Assembly (NCBI RefSeq): GCF_001641695.1
Contig: NZ_LSEF01000061.1
Span: 124,001-188,000, forward strand
Length of the DNA stretch: 64,000 nucleotides
Reading direction: 5' to 3'
DNA from: Bradyrhizobium neotropicale
GTDB lineage: Bacteria > Pseudomonadota > Alphaproteobacteria > Rhizobiales > Xanthobacteraceae
Positions within the stretch are counted from its first letter, which is position 1. Each line of letters opens with the position of its first letter. The notes under the pieces were generated by a model. The model ran no database searches. It was not told the DNA's origin and saw nothing but the letters and a program-made list of their open reading frames with translations. Below, piece after piece: positions 24,881-32,937 of the stretch. A program made the translations under genes and the position numbers.

Positions 24881-26299
24881 CTACTCGTCCAGAATCCAGG
24901 TGTCTTTGGTGCCGCCGCCCTGACTCGAATTCACCACCAGCGAGCCCTCCTTCAGAGCGACGCGGGTGAGCCCGCCGGGCACGATCGTGGTGCGCCTGCT
25001 GCCGGTCAGCACGAAGGGCCGCAGGTCGACATGGCGCGGAGCAAGGCCCGACGCCGTGCAGGTCGGACAGGTCGAGAGCGCCAGCGTCGGCTGGGCGATG
25101 AAGCCTTCCGGCTCGCGCTTGAGCTTCTCGCGGAAGGCTTCGATCGTCGCCTTCGTTGCCGCGGGGCCGATCAACATGCCGTAGCCGCCGGAGCCGTGGA
25201 CTTCTTTCACGACCAGATCATTGAGGTTGTCGAGAACGTAGGCGAGATCCTTCGGCTCCCGGCAGCGCCAGGTCGGCACGTTCTTCAGGATCGGCTCCTC
25301 GCCGAGATAGAATTTCACGATATCCGGCATGTAGGAGTAGATCGCCTTGTCGTCGGCGATCCCGGTGCCGACGGCGTTGGCGAGCGTGATGTTGCCGGCC
25401 GCATAGGCCGACATCAGCCCGGGCACGCCGAGCACGGAGTCGGGACGGAAGGTGAGGGGATCGAGGAAATCGTCGTCGACGCGGCGATAGATCACGTCGA
25501 CCCGCTTCAGCCCCTCGGTCGTCCGCATGAACACTTCGTTGTTCTTGACGATGAGGTCGCGGCCCTCGACGAGCTCGATGCCGAGCTTGTCGGCGAGGAA
25601 GGAGTGCTCGTAATAGGCCGAGTTGTAGACGCCGGGGGTGAGAAGAGCGACCGTCGGCTCGCCGGAGGCGCTTTGCGGCGCGACCGAGCGCAAGGCTGCG
25701 AGCAACTCGTCCGGATAGCGCTCGACCGGCGCCACCCGGTGCCGGGCGAACAGGTCCGGAAACAGCCGCATCATGATCTCGCGGTTTTCCAGCATGTACG
25801 ACACGCCCGACGGCGTGCGGGCGTTGTCCTCCAGCACGATGAAGTCGTTGGCGTCGACCCGGACGATGTCGATGCCGGCGATGTGCACATAGACGTCGTG
25901 CGGCACCTGCTGGCCGTTCATCTCGGGGCGGAAGACCGGGTTCTGGAAGATCAGATCGTCGGGCACGACCTCGGCGCGCAGGATGTCGCGGCCGTGATAG
26001 ATGTCGCGCAGGAACATGTTGAGCGCGCGCACGCGCTGCTTCAGGCCCTTTTCCAGCAGCGCCCATTCCTTGCCCGACATGATCCGCGGGATCACGTCGA
26101 AGGGGATCAGGCGTTCGGTGGACTCGGCCTCGCCATAGACCGCGAAGGTGATGCCGATGCGGCGGAACAGCAGCTCGGCCTCCTGGCGGCGATATTCGAG
26201 CGCCTCGGGAGGCGTCTCCTTGAGCCAGCGTGCCAGCTCCTGATAGGCGGGGCGAAGGTCCCCGCCGGGAATATTCATTTCATCAAACGCGACTGCCAT
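24881..26299 (-). CDS. circularly permuted ATP-grasp protein of the Anbu cluster
   Basis: 472 residues from ATG 26299; an ATG 14 codons upstream is possible. DUF404/DUF407-type marks are FDVIPRIMSGKEWALLEKGL, VRVDANDFIVLEDNARTPSG, NAVGTGIADDKAIYSYMP, VVKEVHGSGGYGMLIGP and the end ALKEGSLVVNSSQGGGTKDT. ATP-grasp enzymes join a carboxylate and an amine; the permuted group is predicted to make a peptide on an unknown acceptor. It leads the operon, followed by alpha-E, transglutaminase-like and Anbu genes. A CPTC pair occurs in LSTCPTCTASGLAPRH, where relatives I recall usually have an aromatic residue for the second Cys. Confidence 0.92.
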   Translation of the reverse strand: MAVAFDEMNIPGGDLRPAYQELARWLKETPPEALEYRRQEAELLFRRIGITFAVYGEAESTERLIPFDVIPRIMSGKEWALLEKGLKQRVRALNMFLRDIYHGRDILRAEVVPDDLIFQNPVFRPEMNGQQVPHDVYVHIAGIDIVRVDANDFIVLEDNARTPSGVSYMLENREIMMRLFPDLFARHRVAPVERYPDELLAALRSVAPQSASGEPTVALLTPGVYNSAYYEHSFLADKLGIELVEGRDLIVKNNEVFMRTTEGLKRVDVIYRRVDDDFLDPLTFRPDSVLGVPGLMSAYAAGNITLANAVGTGIADDKAIYSYMPDIVKFYLGEEPILKNVPTWRCREPKDLAYVLDNLNDLVVKEVHGSGGYGMLIGPAATKATIEAFREKLKREPEGFIAQPTLALSTCPTCTASGLAPRHVDLRPFVLTGSRRTTIVPGGLTRVALKEGSLVVNSSQGGGTKDTWILDE

Positions 26300-26525
26300 A
26301 GATCCCGACTGTTCTCCGTGGCCATGCTTGGGAGAGTGCATGACTTCCCGGGGTGGTAGCAAGGCCCGGGCCAGCGCGATAAGCATGGACTGTGGGCATT
26401 TGCCGGGGATAGTCGGCAGGCTGCCTGAAAAAATGGCTGAGGACTGCTTATTTCGGCAGCAAAACCGCGTGACTTCAACGCGTTACCTCGGCAAAGTCGG
26501 CGCGACAGGTGAGGGACTTTGATTT

Positions 26526-27263
26526 ATGAGCGAGATCGTCACGGCGGGCATTCTGGTCATCGGGGATGAAATCCTGTCCGGCCGGACCAAGGACAAGAAT
26601 ATCGGCTTCATCGCCGAATACCTGACGAACATCGGCATCGACCTGAAGGAGGTCCGGGTCGTCTCCGACGACGAGGACGACATCATCGCCGCGTTGAATG
26701 CACTGCGGCAACGCTACACCTACGTCTTCACCACCGGCGGGATCGGGCCGACCCATGATGACATCACCGCCGACAGCGTGGCCAAGGCGTTCGGCGTCGG
26801 CATTGATCATCATCCGGAGGTGGTCGCCCGCTTCCGCGAGCGCTGGAGCGGGCAGGATCTCAACGAGGCCCGCTTGCGCATGGCCCGCATTCCCGACGGC
26901 GCCGAACTGATCCAGAGCGCGACCATCCTCGCCCCCGGCTTCAAGATCGGCAATGTCATCGTGATGGCCGGCGTGCCGTCGATCATGCAGGCGATGATGG
27001 ACATCGTCTCGCCCAAGCTGAAATCGGGCGTCCGCATGCTCTCCGAATCGGTCCGCGCCAATGCGCGGGAGGGCGACATCGGCAGCCCGCTGCGGGCGAT
27101 CGCCGCCGCTCATCCCGACACCATCATCGGCAGCTATCCCTTCATGGATGAGGAGCAGAAGCCGAACACCAATCTGGTGGTACGCTCGCGCGATCCTGAG
27201 AAGCTCGCGGGCGCGATGGCCGCGGTGAAGGAAATGCTGGCAGGATTGAACATCACCCGCTAA
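26526..27263 (+). CDS. CinA N-terminal (MoaB/MogA-like) domain protein
   Basis: 245 residues. TAGILVIGDEILSGRTKDKN is the classical start of the CinA/competence-damage family, followed by TYVFTTGGIGPTHDDITADS, the molybdopterin-binding-type signature. Only the N-terminal half of full CinA is present; the C-terminal nicotinamide-nucleotide amidase domain is missing, as in many alphaproteobacterial proteins of this length. The COG1058-type domain can hydrolyse ADP-ribose-like compounds in some members, so it may act in pyridine nucleotide clean-up. Divergent from the Anbu operon. Confidence 0.9.
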   Translation: MSEIVTAGILVIGDEILSGRTKDKNIGFIAEYLTNIGIDLKEVRVVSDDEDDIIAALNALRQRYTYVFTTGGIGPTHDDITADSVAKAFGVGIDHHPEVVARFRERWSGQDLNEARLRMARIPDGAELIQSATILAPGFKIGNVIVMAGVPSIMQAMMDIVSPKLKSGVRMLSESVRANAREGDIGSPLRAIAAAHPDTIIGSYPFMDEEQKPNTNLVVRSRDPEKLAGAMAAVKEMLAGLNITR

Positions 27264-27350
27264 AGCGCTTGCCTTGCACGCGCTTTAGCTTCTTCTTTGA
27301 GCATGATCTTGTCGGAAAACCGCTGCACACTCTTCCGGATCATGCTTGAG
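27261..27350. repeat. double palindrome (TAAAGCGC and AGCATGATC families)
   Basis: TAAAGCGC (27261-27268) pairs with GCGCTTTA (27280-27287), the stem including the CinA-like stop codon. It is followed by AGCATGATC...GATCATGCT across about 27300-27348, a repeat common in Rhizobiales. It may end transcription of the upstream gene. Confidence 0.75.
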
Positions 27351-27387
27351 CACGGAGCTGCTGGACGACGATTGGCAGGAGACGACA

Positions 27388-27903
27388 ATGGCTGGTGAAG
27401 CACCGGAACTGAGCGCGCAGAAGGCTTTCCCGGTCTCGTGGGATCAGTTCCACCGGGATTGCCGGGCGCTGACCTGGCGGCTCAACGAGGTCGGTCCGTT
27501 TCACGCGGTGATCGCGATCACGCGCGGCGGCCTGGTGCCGGCCGCGATCGTCGCGCGTGAGCTCGGGGTGCGCGTGATCGATACGGTCTGCATTGCCAGC
27601 TACGACCACACCAAGCAGGGCGACCTGCAGGTGCTCAAGGGCGTTTCCGAAGCGGCGATGAAGCTAGGCGGCGGCACCGGCAAGGGATTATTGATCGTCG
27701 ACGACCTCGTCGACACCGGCAAGACCGGCAAGCTGGTGCGCGAGATGCTGCCCGATGCGCACTTCGCCACCGTCTACGCCAAGCCCAAGGGGCGCCCGCT
27801 GGTCGACACCTTCATCACGGAAGTGTCGCAGGATACGTGGATATTCTTCCCCTGGGACACCGCGCTCTCCTACCACCCGCCGCTCCGCGACGGCGCGGCT
27901 TGA
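27388..27903 (+). CDS. gpt: xanthine phosphoribosyltransferase
   Basis: 171 residues from ATG 27388, with GGAG at 27377-27380. FPVSWDQFHRDCRALTWRL and AVIAITRGGLVPAAIVAREL mark the Gpt family. The PRPP-binding loop is LLIVDDLVDTGKTGKLVREM, and TWIFFPWDTAL is the usual end. It converts xanthine and guanine plus PRPP to XMP and GMP in purine salvage. The frame upstream of this ATG runs into the palindromic repeat, so that longer start is rejected. Confidence 0.95.
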   Translation: MAGEAPELSAQKAFPVSWDQFHRDCRALTWRLNEVGPFHAVIAITRGGLVPAAIVARELGVRVIDTVCIASYDHTKQGDLQVLKGVSEAAMKLGGGTGKGLLIVDDLVDTGKTGKLVREMLPDAHFATVYAKPKGRPLVDTFITEVSQDTWIFFPWDTALSYHPPLRDGAA

Positions 27904-27909
27904 TCTTTT

Positions 27910-28054
27910 GCCTCTCCCCGCGTGCGGGGAGAGGCCGGACTGCATCGAAGATGCAATCCGGGTGAGGGGGAGCTCCCGCGAGTTCGTCTCTCACCATATT
28001 TGTGGATGCAGCCCCTCACCCCGACCCTCTCCCCGCGAAGGGCGGGGAGAGGGA
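27910..28054. repeat. CCTCTCCCCGC palindromic repeat pair
   Basis: One hairpin CCTCTCCCCGC-GT-GCGGGGAGAGG (27911-27934) and a second CCCTCTCCCCGC...GCGGGGAGAGGG (28026-28054) bracket about 90 bases, with GGTGAGGGG and CCCCTCACC also inverted. It lies directly after gpt and provides the purine-rich ribosome site of the next gene. Confidence 0.85.
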
Positions 28055-28068
28055 GGAGAGCCGCGCTC

Positions 28069-28725
28069 ATGCCCCTGCAAAATCGCGTTACGCCGACCGG
28101 CGACATCATCGCCACCCCGCACCGGGGCATGTTTACCGGCAACCGCGGCATCATCCATGATCCCGCAACGAAGACGCTGCTGAAGAAGCGCTGGTCGACG
28201 CCGGCCTGGCTGACCTGTACTTGCGAATTCCGTGGCCGCCGCCGCGAGGTGATGGCGACGCAAAGCTGGACCGAGCTGTTCTTCCTGGACGAGGCCACCG
28301 CGCTCGCCGCTGGCCATCGTCCCTGCTTCTATTGCCGCCGCGACGATGCCAATCGCTTCCGGGCCGCATGGGAGAAAGGCAATCGCGTGCACGATGTCCG
28401 CATGCACGACATCGACACGGTGCTGCACCACGAGCGGCTGGAGCACGGCAAGAAGCGGCTGCACGCACTCGTGATGCCGCTCGACCAGCTCCCTGACGGC
28501 GCGATGGTGAGCCAAGGCGAGGAGAGCTTTCTGGTGACGCAGGGCAGGGCGCTGTTGTGGTCGCCGGCGGGTTATGTCGCGGTGGAGCGTCAGCCGGACG
28601 AAGCAACACTGCTGACGCCACCGTCGACGCTACGCGCTTTGCATGCCGGCTATGAGGTTACACTGCATCCCAGCGTACAGTCAGTTCCCTCTCCCCTTGC
28701 GGGGGAGGGCCAGGGAGGGGGGTAG
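28069..28725 (+). CDS. conserved hypothetical protein with Cys-rich motif
   Basis: 218 residues from ATG 28069; the longer upstream frame translates repeat DNA and is rejected. NRVTPTGDIIATPHRGMFTGNRGIIHD and WTELFFLDEATALAAGHRPC, CFYCRRDDANRF identify a protein I have seen only as hypothetical in proteobacteria. LTCTCEF and CFYC could bind a metal, reminiscent of Ada-type Cys clusters, but I do not assign a role. Both ends are repeat-derived: GGGAGGAGAG before the start comes from the upstream repeat, and the last residues PSPLAGEGQGGG and the TAG come from the downstream one. Confidence 0.72.
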   Translation: MPLQNRVTPTGDIIATPHRGMFTGNRGIIHDPATKTLLKKRWSTPAWLTCTCEFRGRRREVMATQSWTELFFLDEATALAAGHRPCFYCRRDDANRFRAAWEKGNRVHDVRMHDIDTVLHHERLEHGKKRLHALVMPLDQLPDGAMVSQGEESFLVTQGRALLWSPAGYVAVERQPDEATLLTPPSTLRALHAGYEVTLHPSVQSVPSPLAGEGQGGG

Positions 28726-29002
28726 CCCCAAGCGAGAGCGGAGTTCGTGGCTACCCCCTCTCCAGCTCTCCCCCTTGCGGGCAGGGCTATCGCATATACC
28801 CTTGTGGCGCGCGCTCGGCCTTCATGGTTCGAGACACGCCGTAAGGCGGCGCTCCTCACCATAAGGGTCTAAGATTTTGCCGCAAAACAAGACCTCATCC
28901 TGTGGAGCCCGCCAAAAGCGGGCGTCTCGAATGATGGGCCGCAAGGAGGCTGCCTGCCAAACTCTCTCTCATATGCGATAGCCCTGCCCGCAAGGGGGAG
29001 AG
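28686..29002. repeat. nested repeat island with perfect 32-bp inverted arms
   Basis: About 300 bases without a separate gene. A CTCCCCTTGCGGGGGAG hairpin overlaps the previous stop. GGGGGGTAGCC and GGCTACCCCC are inverted around 28720-28755. The 32-base arms 28766-28797 and 28971-29002 are exact reverse complements and enclose a different repeat family, CATGGTTCGAGAC...GTCTCGAATGATG, which is also present at 31.1 kb. So one repeat has been inserted inside another. Confidence 0.85.
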
Positions 29003-29029
29003 AGCGCAGTGTGCACGTGGCAATACCTG

Positions 29030-29263
29030 CTACCTCAGCGGCCGCCCCTGCTCATCTACCGTCATCCGCGCGTCGCGCAACGCCCATTCGCGGATGACCT
29101 GGCGGCAGCGGGTGAGCTCGGCCTCGCTGGCGGTGCCCGCATCTTTCGACGCGCGCTCCACCATTGCCTTGCAATTGAGAAGCACGGAGCGGTCCTCAGC
29201 GCGTGCCGGCAAGCTGATCGCCGCAATCGCAGCGACGACGAGTGCCAGACGGACCAAAGCCAT
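29030..29263 (-). CDS. small periplasmic protein with Cys pair, unknown
   Basis: 77 residues from ATG 29263. A signal peptide (MALVRLALVVAAIAAISLPARA) is followed by about 55 residues with two cysteines (LLNCKAMVER, ELTRCRQVIRE) that probably form a disulfide between helices. The ATG overlaps the TGA of the MetE-like gene, so translation is coupled. No known family recognised. Confidence 0.65.
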   Translation of the reverse strand: MALVRLALVVAAIAAISLPARAEDRSVLLNCKAMVERASKDAGTASEAELTRCRQVIREWALRDARMTVDEQGRPLR

Positions 29264-30285
29264 CACCCCAGCTTCTCGCGCGCCAGCGCGGCGCCGGCGC
29301 CGAGCGCCATCAGCTTGGCTTCCGCGATCTCCCGCCGCATCGGCGCCATGCCGCAATTGGTGGTCGCGATGATGTTGCTCTTGGGCACGAATTTCGACAC
29401 CGCATCGATCACCTGCACGACGTCGTCGGCGGTCTCGACCGTATCGCTGGCGACATCGATCACGCCGGCCTGCACGATCTTGTTCTTGAGCAGCGCGAGC
29501 AGATCCAGCGGCACCTTGGAATTGCGGCACTCGATCGCGACCTGCTGGATCGAGCTCGCATCGATCGCCGGAAAGATCTGCTCATACTGCCGCCACTGGC
29601 CGCCGAGCGTTTCCTTCCAGTCGGTGTTGGCCTTGATGCCGTAGCCGTAGCAGATGTGAACGGCGGTCGCGCAGGTGAGGCCCTCGGCGGCGCGCTCCAG
29701 CGCCCTGATGCCCCAGTCGTTGACCTCGTCCATGTAGACGTTGAAGGCGGGCTCGTCGAACTGCACGATATCGACGCCATCGGCCTGCAGCGCCTTGGCT
29801 TCCTGGTTCAGCAGCTCGGCAAAGGCAAAGGCCATCTTCACCCGGTCGCCATAATAGCGATCGGCGACGGTGTCGATGATGGTCATCGGGCCGGGCAGGG
29901 TGAATTTCAGCTTCTTCATCGTATGCGTGCGTGCCACGCGCGCTTCATCAGCGTGGACGCGCCCCTTGAGCTGGAGCGGCGCGACCACCTGCGGCACCAT
30001 TGCCTTGTAGCGGTCTTTGCGGATGCCCATCTCGACCTTGTGGGCGAAATCGATGCCGTCGATCTTCTCCAGAAAGCCGTGCACGAAATGCTGCCGGGCC
30101 TGCTCGCCCTCGGTAACGATATCGATGCCGGCGTCTTCCTGGACCTTGACCGCAAGCATCGTCGCGTCGCGCTTGGCGCGAGCAAGCTCATCGCCTTTCG
30201 ACTTCCAGGGCGCCCAGAGCATGTTGGGCTCGGCGAGCCAATCCGGCTTCGGCAAGGAGCCGGCGATCGTGGTTGGAAACAGCAT
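29263..30285 (-). CDS. MetE C-terminal-like, cobalamin-independent methionine synthase family protein
   Basis: 340 residues from ATG 30285, with GGAGGG in good position. It covers only the catalytic C-terminal barrel of MetE. FPTTIAGSLPKP is the usual start, the zinc ligands appear as His and Cys in AVHICYGYG, Glu in VAIECRNSK and Cys in IATTNCGMAP, and DIVQFDEPAFNVYM is the substrate-binding strand. Core-only MetE homologues can use simpler methyl donors or act in other methyl transfers, so methionine synthesis is likely but not certain. Divergent from the GST at 30393, and followed by an overlapping small secreted protein gene. Confidence 0.88.
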   Translation of the reverse strand: MLFPTTIAGSLPKPDWLAEPNMLWAPWKSKGDELARAKRDATMLAVKVQEDAGIDIVTEGEQARQHFVHGFLEKIDGIDFAHKVEMGIRKDRYKAMVPQVVAPLQLKGRVHADEARVARTHTMKKLKFTLPGPMTIIDTVADRYYGDRVKMAFAFAELLNQEAKALQADGVDIVQFDEPAFNVYMDEVNDWGIRALERAAEGLTCATAVHICYGYGIKANTDWKETLGGQWRQYEQIFPAIDASSIQQVAIECRNSKVPLDLLALLKNKIVQAGVIDVASDTVETADDVVQVIDAVSKFVPKSNIIATTNCGMAPMRREIAEAKLMALGAGAALAREKLG

Positions 30286-30392
30286 GGCGGCCCTCCGCAT
30301 CGGTTGTGATTGCGCCCCTTCCTGCCATGTCTTAACGTCGAGGTACAGAACAACAAAAGTCGCTGAAACCGGCGATATCGACAGGGAAGGCG

Positions 30393-31112
30393 ATGATCGA
30401 TCTCTACTACGCGCCGACACCGAACGGCTGGAAAATCTCGATCATGCTGGAGGAACTCGGGCTTTCCTATAACGTGATCCCCGTCAACATCCGCGCCGGC
30501 GAGCAGTTCAGCGCCGAGTTTCTGGCGATCTCCCCGAACAACCGGATTCCCGCAATCGTCGATCGTGCACCCGCCGATGGCGGCGCGCCGTTCTCGGCCT
30601 TCGAGACCGGTGCGATCCTGGTTTATCTGGCGGAGAAGACCGGCCGTTTCCTGCCGTCCGATCTGCGCGGCCGGTCCACCACCATCCAGTGGGTGATGTG
30701 GCAGATGGCCGGGCTGGGGCCGATGCTCGGCCAGCACGGCCATTTCGCGCTCTATGCGGCGGAGAAGATTCCTTATGCGATCTCGCGCTACCGCGATGAG
30801 GCGGCGCGGCTCTATGGCGTGCTCGACCGGCAGCTCGGCAAAACCAGTGCCTATGTCGCCGGCGACTATTCCATCGCCGACATCGCCTGCTTCCCCTGGG
30901 CCATGACCCACAAGGCGCAGGGCTTTACGCTCGACGACTATCCGAACGTGAAGCGCTGGTACGCCGAGGTGCGGGCGAGGCCGCAGGTGCAGGCGGGACT
31001 TGCGATCGGCAAGTTCGTGAAGGAGCCGTTCGACGAGGAATCACGCAAGATTATGTTCGGCGAGCGTGCAAGGAGCTGTTGGGAAAGAAGTAGTGCCTGG
31101 TCCTCATGGTGA
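30393..31112 (+). CDS. YghU/YfcG-like glutathione S-transferase with frameshifted C-terminus
   Basis: 239 residues as read. MIDLYYAPTPNGWKISIMLEE, the Asn at the active site, and SPNNRIPAIVDRAP, then FSAFETGAILVYLAEKTGRF, mark the Nu-class/GSH-disulfide oxidoreductase group. The last helix ends FDEESRKIMFGER, after which the frame reads ARSCWERSSAWSSW into a repeat. In another frame the same DNA reads KELLGKK followed by TAG (31070-31093), the expected family end, so a one-base deletion near 31068-31071 probably occurred. The core fold is intact and activity is likely kept. Confidence 0.88.
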   Translation: MIDLYYAPTPNGWKISIMLEELGLSYNVIPVNIRAGEQFSAEFLAISPNNRIPAIVDRAPADGGAPFSAFETGAILVYLAEKTGRFLPSDLRGRSTTIQWVMWQMAGLGPMLGQHGHFALYAAEKIPYAISRYRDEAARLYGVLDRQLGKTSAYVAGDYSIADIACFPWAMTHKAQGFTLDDYPNVKRWYAEVRARPQVQAGLAIGKFVKEPFDEESRKIMFGERARSCWERSSAWSSW

Positions 31113-31207
31113 GGAGGCGCGTAGCGCCGTCTCGAACCATGAAGGCCCGACTGTCACCCGCGGCCATCCTTCGAGACGACCGCTGCGCGGTCTCTCAGGA
31201 TGAGGAC
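31100..31207. repeat. GTCCTCATGGTGAGG / CTCAGGATGAGGAC palindromic repeat
   Basis: Outer ends GTCCTCAT and ATGAGGAC are inverted, with TCTCGAACCATGAAGG and CCTTCGAGACGAC inside. It belongs to the same family as the insert at 28.8-28.9 kb. It overlaps the extended 3' end of the GST gene. Confidence 0.85.
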
Positions 31208-31231
31208 CGCGAAATAGAAAAAGGAAACGCC

Positions 31232-31840
31232 ATGATCGAGTTCTTCTTCGACTGTTCCAGCCCCTGGACCTATCTCGCCTTCCACAATATCCAGCCGCTG
31301 GCAAAAGAGCTTGGCGACGAGATCTCCTGGCGGCCGATTCTGGTCGGCGGGATATTCAACACGGTCAATCCCAGCGTCTACGCGCAGCGCGAAAAGCCGG
31401 TGCCGCTGAAGGCGCGCTACATGAAGAAGGACCTCGAGGACTGGGCACGTTCAGCCGGTCTGGCGATCAAGATGCCGCCGACGGTGTTTCCGGTCAACAG
31501 CGTGAAAGCGATGCGCGGCTGCATCTGGCTCGGTAACGACATGGTGCCGTTCGCGACCGCATTGTTCGAGGCCTATTGGGGCGAGGACAAGGACATCTCG
31601 CAGGACGCGGTGCTCGCCGAGATCTGCAGGAAGGTCGGCGTCGACGAGCAGAAATTCTTTGCCGGCATTTCCGATCAGGGCATCAAGGACCAGCTCAAGA
31701 CCAACACCGAGGAGGTCGTGGCCCGCGGCGGCTTCGGCTCGCCGACGATCTTCGTCGGCAAGACGGACATGTATTTCGGCAACGACCGGCTGCCTTTGAT
31801 CCGCGAGGCGCTGCTGCGCCGCAGGGCGAGCGCGGCCTGA
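31232..31840 (+). CDS. DsbA-family 2-hydroxychromene-2-carboxylate isomerase-like protein
   Basis: 202 residues from ATG 31232, after AAGGAAA. MIEFFFDCSSPWTYLAFHNI has the Ser of kappa-class GST/HCCA isomerases where DsbA has CxxC, followed by a long helical insert and the late VARGGFGSPTIFVGKTDMYFGNDRL, with cis-Pro in SPT. Such enzymes isomerise aromatic ring-cleavage products with glutathione. Substrate is uncertain. The stop TGA overlaps the next ATG, so it is translationally coupled with the quinone oxidoreductase gene, hinting at one pathway. Confidence 0.88.
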   Translation: MIEFFFDCSSPWTYLAFHNIQPLAKELGDEISWRPILVGGIFNTVNPSVYAQREKPVPLKARYMKKDLEDWARSAGLAIKMPPTVFPVNSVKAMRGCIWLGNDMVPFATALFEAYWGEDKDISQDAVLAEICRKVGVDEQKFFAGISDQGIKDQLKTNTEEVVARGGFGSPTIFVGKTDMYFGNDRLPLIREALLRRRASAA

Positions 31841-32817
31841 TGGTGCGGGCTGTCGTTTGCCGCGCGCTCGGTGCGCCCGAGACTTTGCGGCTCGAGGAGT
31901 TTCCCTCCCGGCCGCTCGGGCCGGGCGAGGTGCGTGTCGCGATCCGCGCTGCCGGGCTCAATTTTCCCGACGTGCTGATGGCCGCGGGCGAATATCAGCT
32001 CAAGCCGGAGCTGCCCTTCACGCCGGGGATGGAGGCCGCCGGCGATGTGAGCGAGGTCGGGTCGGAAGCGAGCGGCTTCGCTGTTGGCGACAGGGTCATC
32101 GTCAAGATGCGCCACGGCGCATTCACCGATGAAGCGGCGGTGACGACGTCGCAGCTCACCCCAATGCCGTCGACGTTCGACTATGCGGAAGCGGCGACCT
32201 ATCTCGCCGGCCACGGCACCGCCTATCATGCACTGATCGATCGCGGCAGGGTCGAGCCGGGCGAGGTCCTGCTGGTGCACGGCGCCGGTGGCGGCGTGGG
32301 TCTTGCCGCCGTCGAGATCGGCAAGCTGTTGGGGGCTACCGTGATCGCGACGGCCTCCAGCGACGAGAAGCTGGCGATCGCCAAGGCGCGCGGGGCGGAT
32401 CATCTCATCCGCTATGACCGCGAGCCGTTCCGCGATGCCGTCAAGCGCATCACCGAGGGCCGCGGCGCGGACGTCGTGTTCGATCCCGTCGGCGGCCAGG
32501 TCTTTGAAGACTCGATGCGCTGCATCGCCTGGGGCGCGCGGCTCTTGGTGATCGGCTTCACCGGCGGTATCGGCTCGGCGAAGACCAATCTGCTGCTGAT
32601 CAAGGGCGCCAGCGTGCTCGGCGTGCGCGCCGGCGAAGCGGTACGAAAAAATCCGGCGCTCGGCGAGGTGCGCTTGAAGGCGCTGCTGAAATGGGCGGAG
32701 GAGGGCAAGCTCCGCCCCAACGTTTCGCACCGCCTGCCGCTGGAGGATTTTGCGAAGGCGATGCGGCTGTTGCTCGACCGCAAGGCCATCGGCCGCGTGG
32801 CGCTGGTGATGGAGTAA
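31840..32817 (+). CDS. NADPH:quinone oxidoreductase (MDR family, zinc-free)
   Basis: 325 residues from ATG 31840. The medium-chain reductase fold is clear: AAGLNFPDVLMAAGEYQ, PFTPGMEAAGDVSEVG, AATYLAGHGTAYHAL and the cofactor motif VLLVHGAGGGVGLAAVEIGK, with no zinc-ligand cysteines. These enzymes reduce quinones or alpha,beta-unsaturated carbonyls. Start overlaps the isomerase stop (TGATG), so they are one operon. A palindromic repeat begins 5 bases after the stop. Confidence 0.9.
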   Translation: MVRAVVCRALGAPETLRLEEFPSRPLGPGEVRVAIRAAGLNFPDVLMAAGEYQLKPELPFTPGMEAAGDVSEVGSEASGFAVGDRVIVKMRHGAFTDEAAVTTSQLTPMPSTFDYAEAATYLAGHGTAYHALIDRGRVEPGEVLLVHGAGGGVGLAAVEIGKLLGATVIATASSDEKLAIAKARGADHLIRYDREPFRDAVKRITEGRGADVVFDPVGGQVFEDSMRCIAWGARLLVIGFTGGIGSAKTNLLLIKGASVLGVRAGEAVRKNPALGEVRLKALLKWAEEGKLRPNVSHRLPLEDFAKAMRLLLDRKAIGRVALVME

Positions 32818-32821
32818 GAAA

Positions 32822-32937
32822 GTAGGGTGGGTTAGCGAAGCGTAACCCACCGCTTCTCTCAATGCGCGGAAAGTAAAGAGGTGGGTTACGCCAAGCGGAC
32901 TGCGCTTTGCGCAGCCGCAGGGCTAACCCACCCTACG
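32822..32937. repeat. GTAGGGTGGGTTAGC palindromic repeat
   Basis: GTAGGGTGGGTTAGCGAAGC and GGGCTAACCCACCCTAC are inverted, with internal GTAACCCACC/GGTGGGTTAC stems. A relative of the copy at 15.8 kb. It overlaps the 3' end of the hydrolase gene, whose TAG lies in its right arm. Confidence 0.85.

Noticed and set aside
27910..29002. CRISPR array
   Set aside because: Repeats are palindromic, differ in family and are not regularly spaced; no cas genes in the window.
30286..30392. Cobalamin riboswitch before the MetE-like gene
   Set aside because: Only 107 bases are available and no B12 box is visible.
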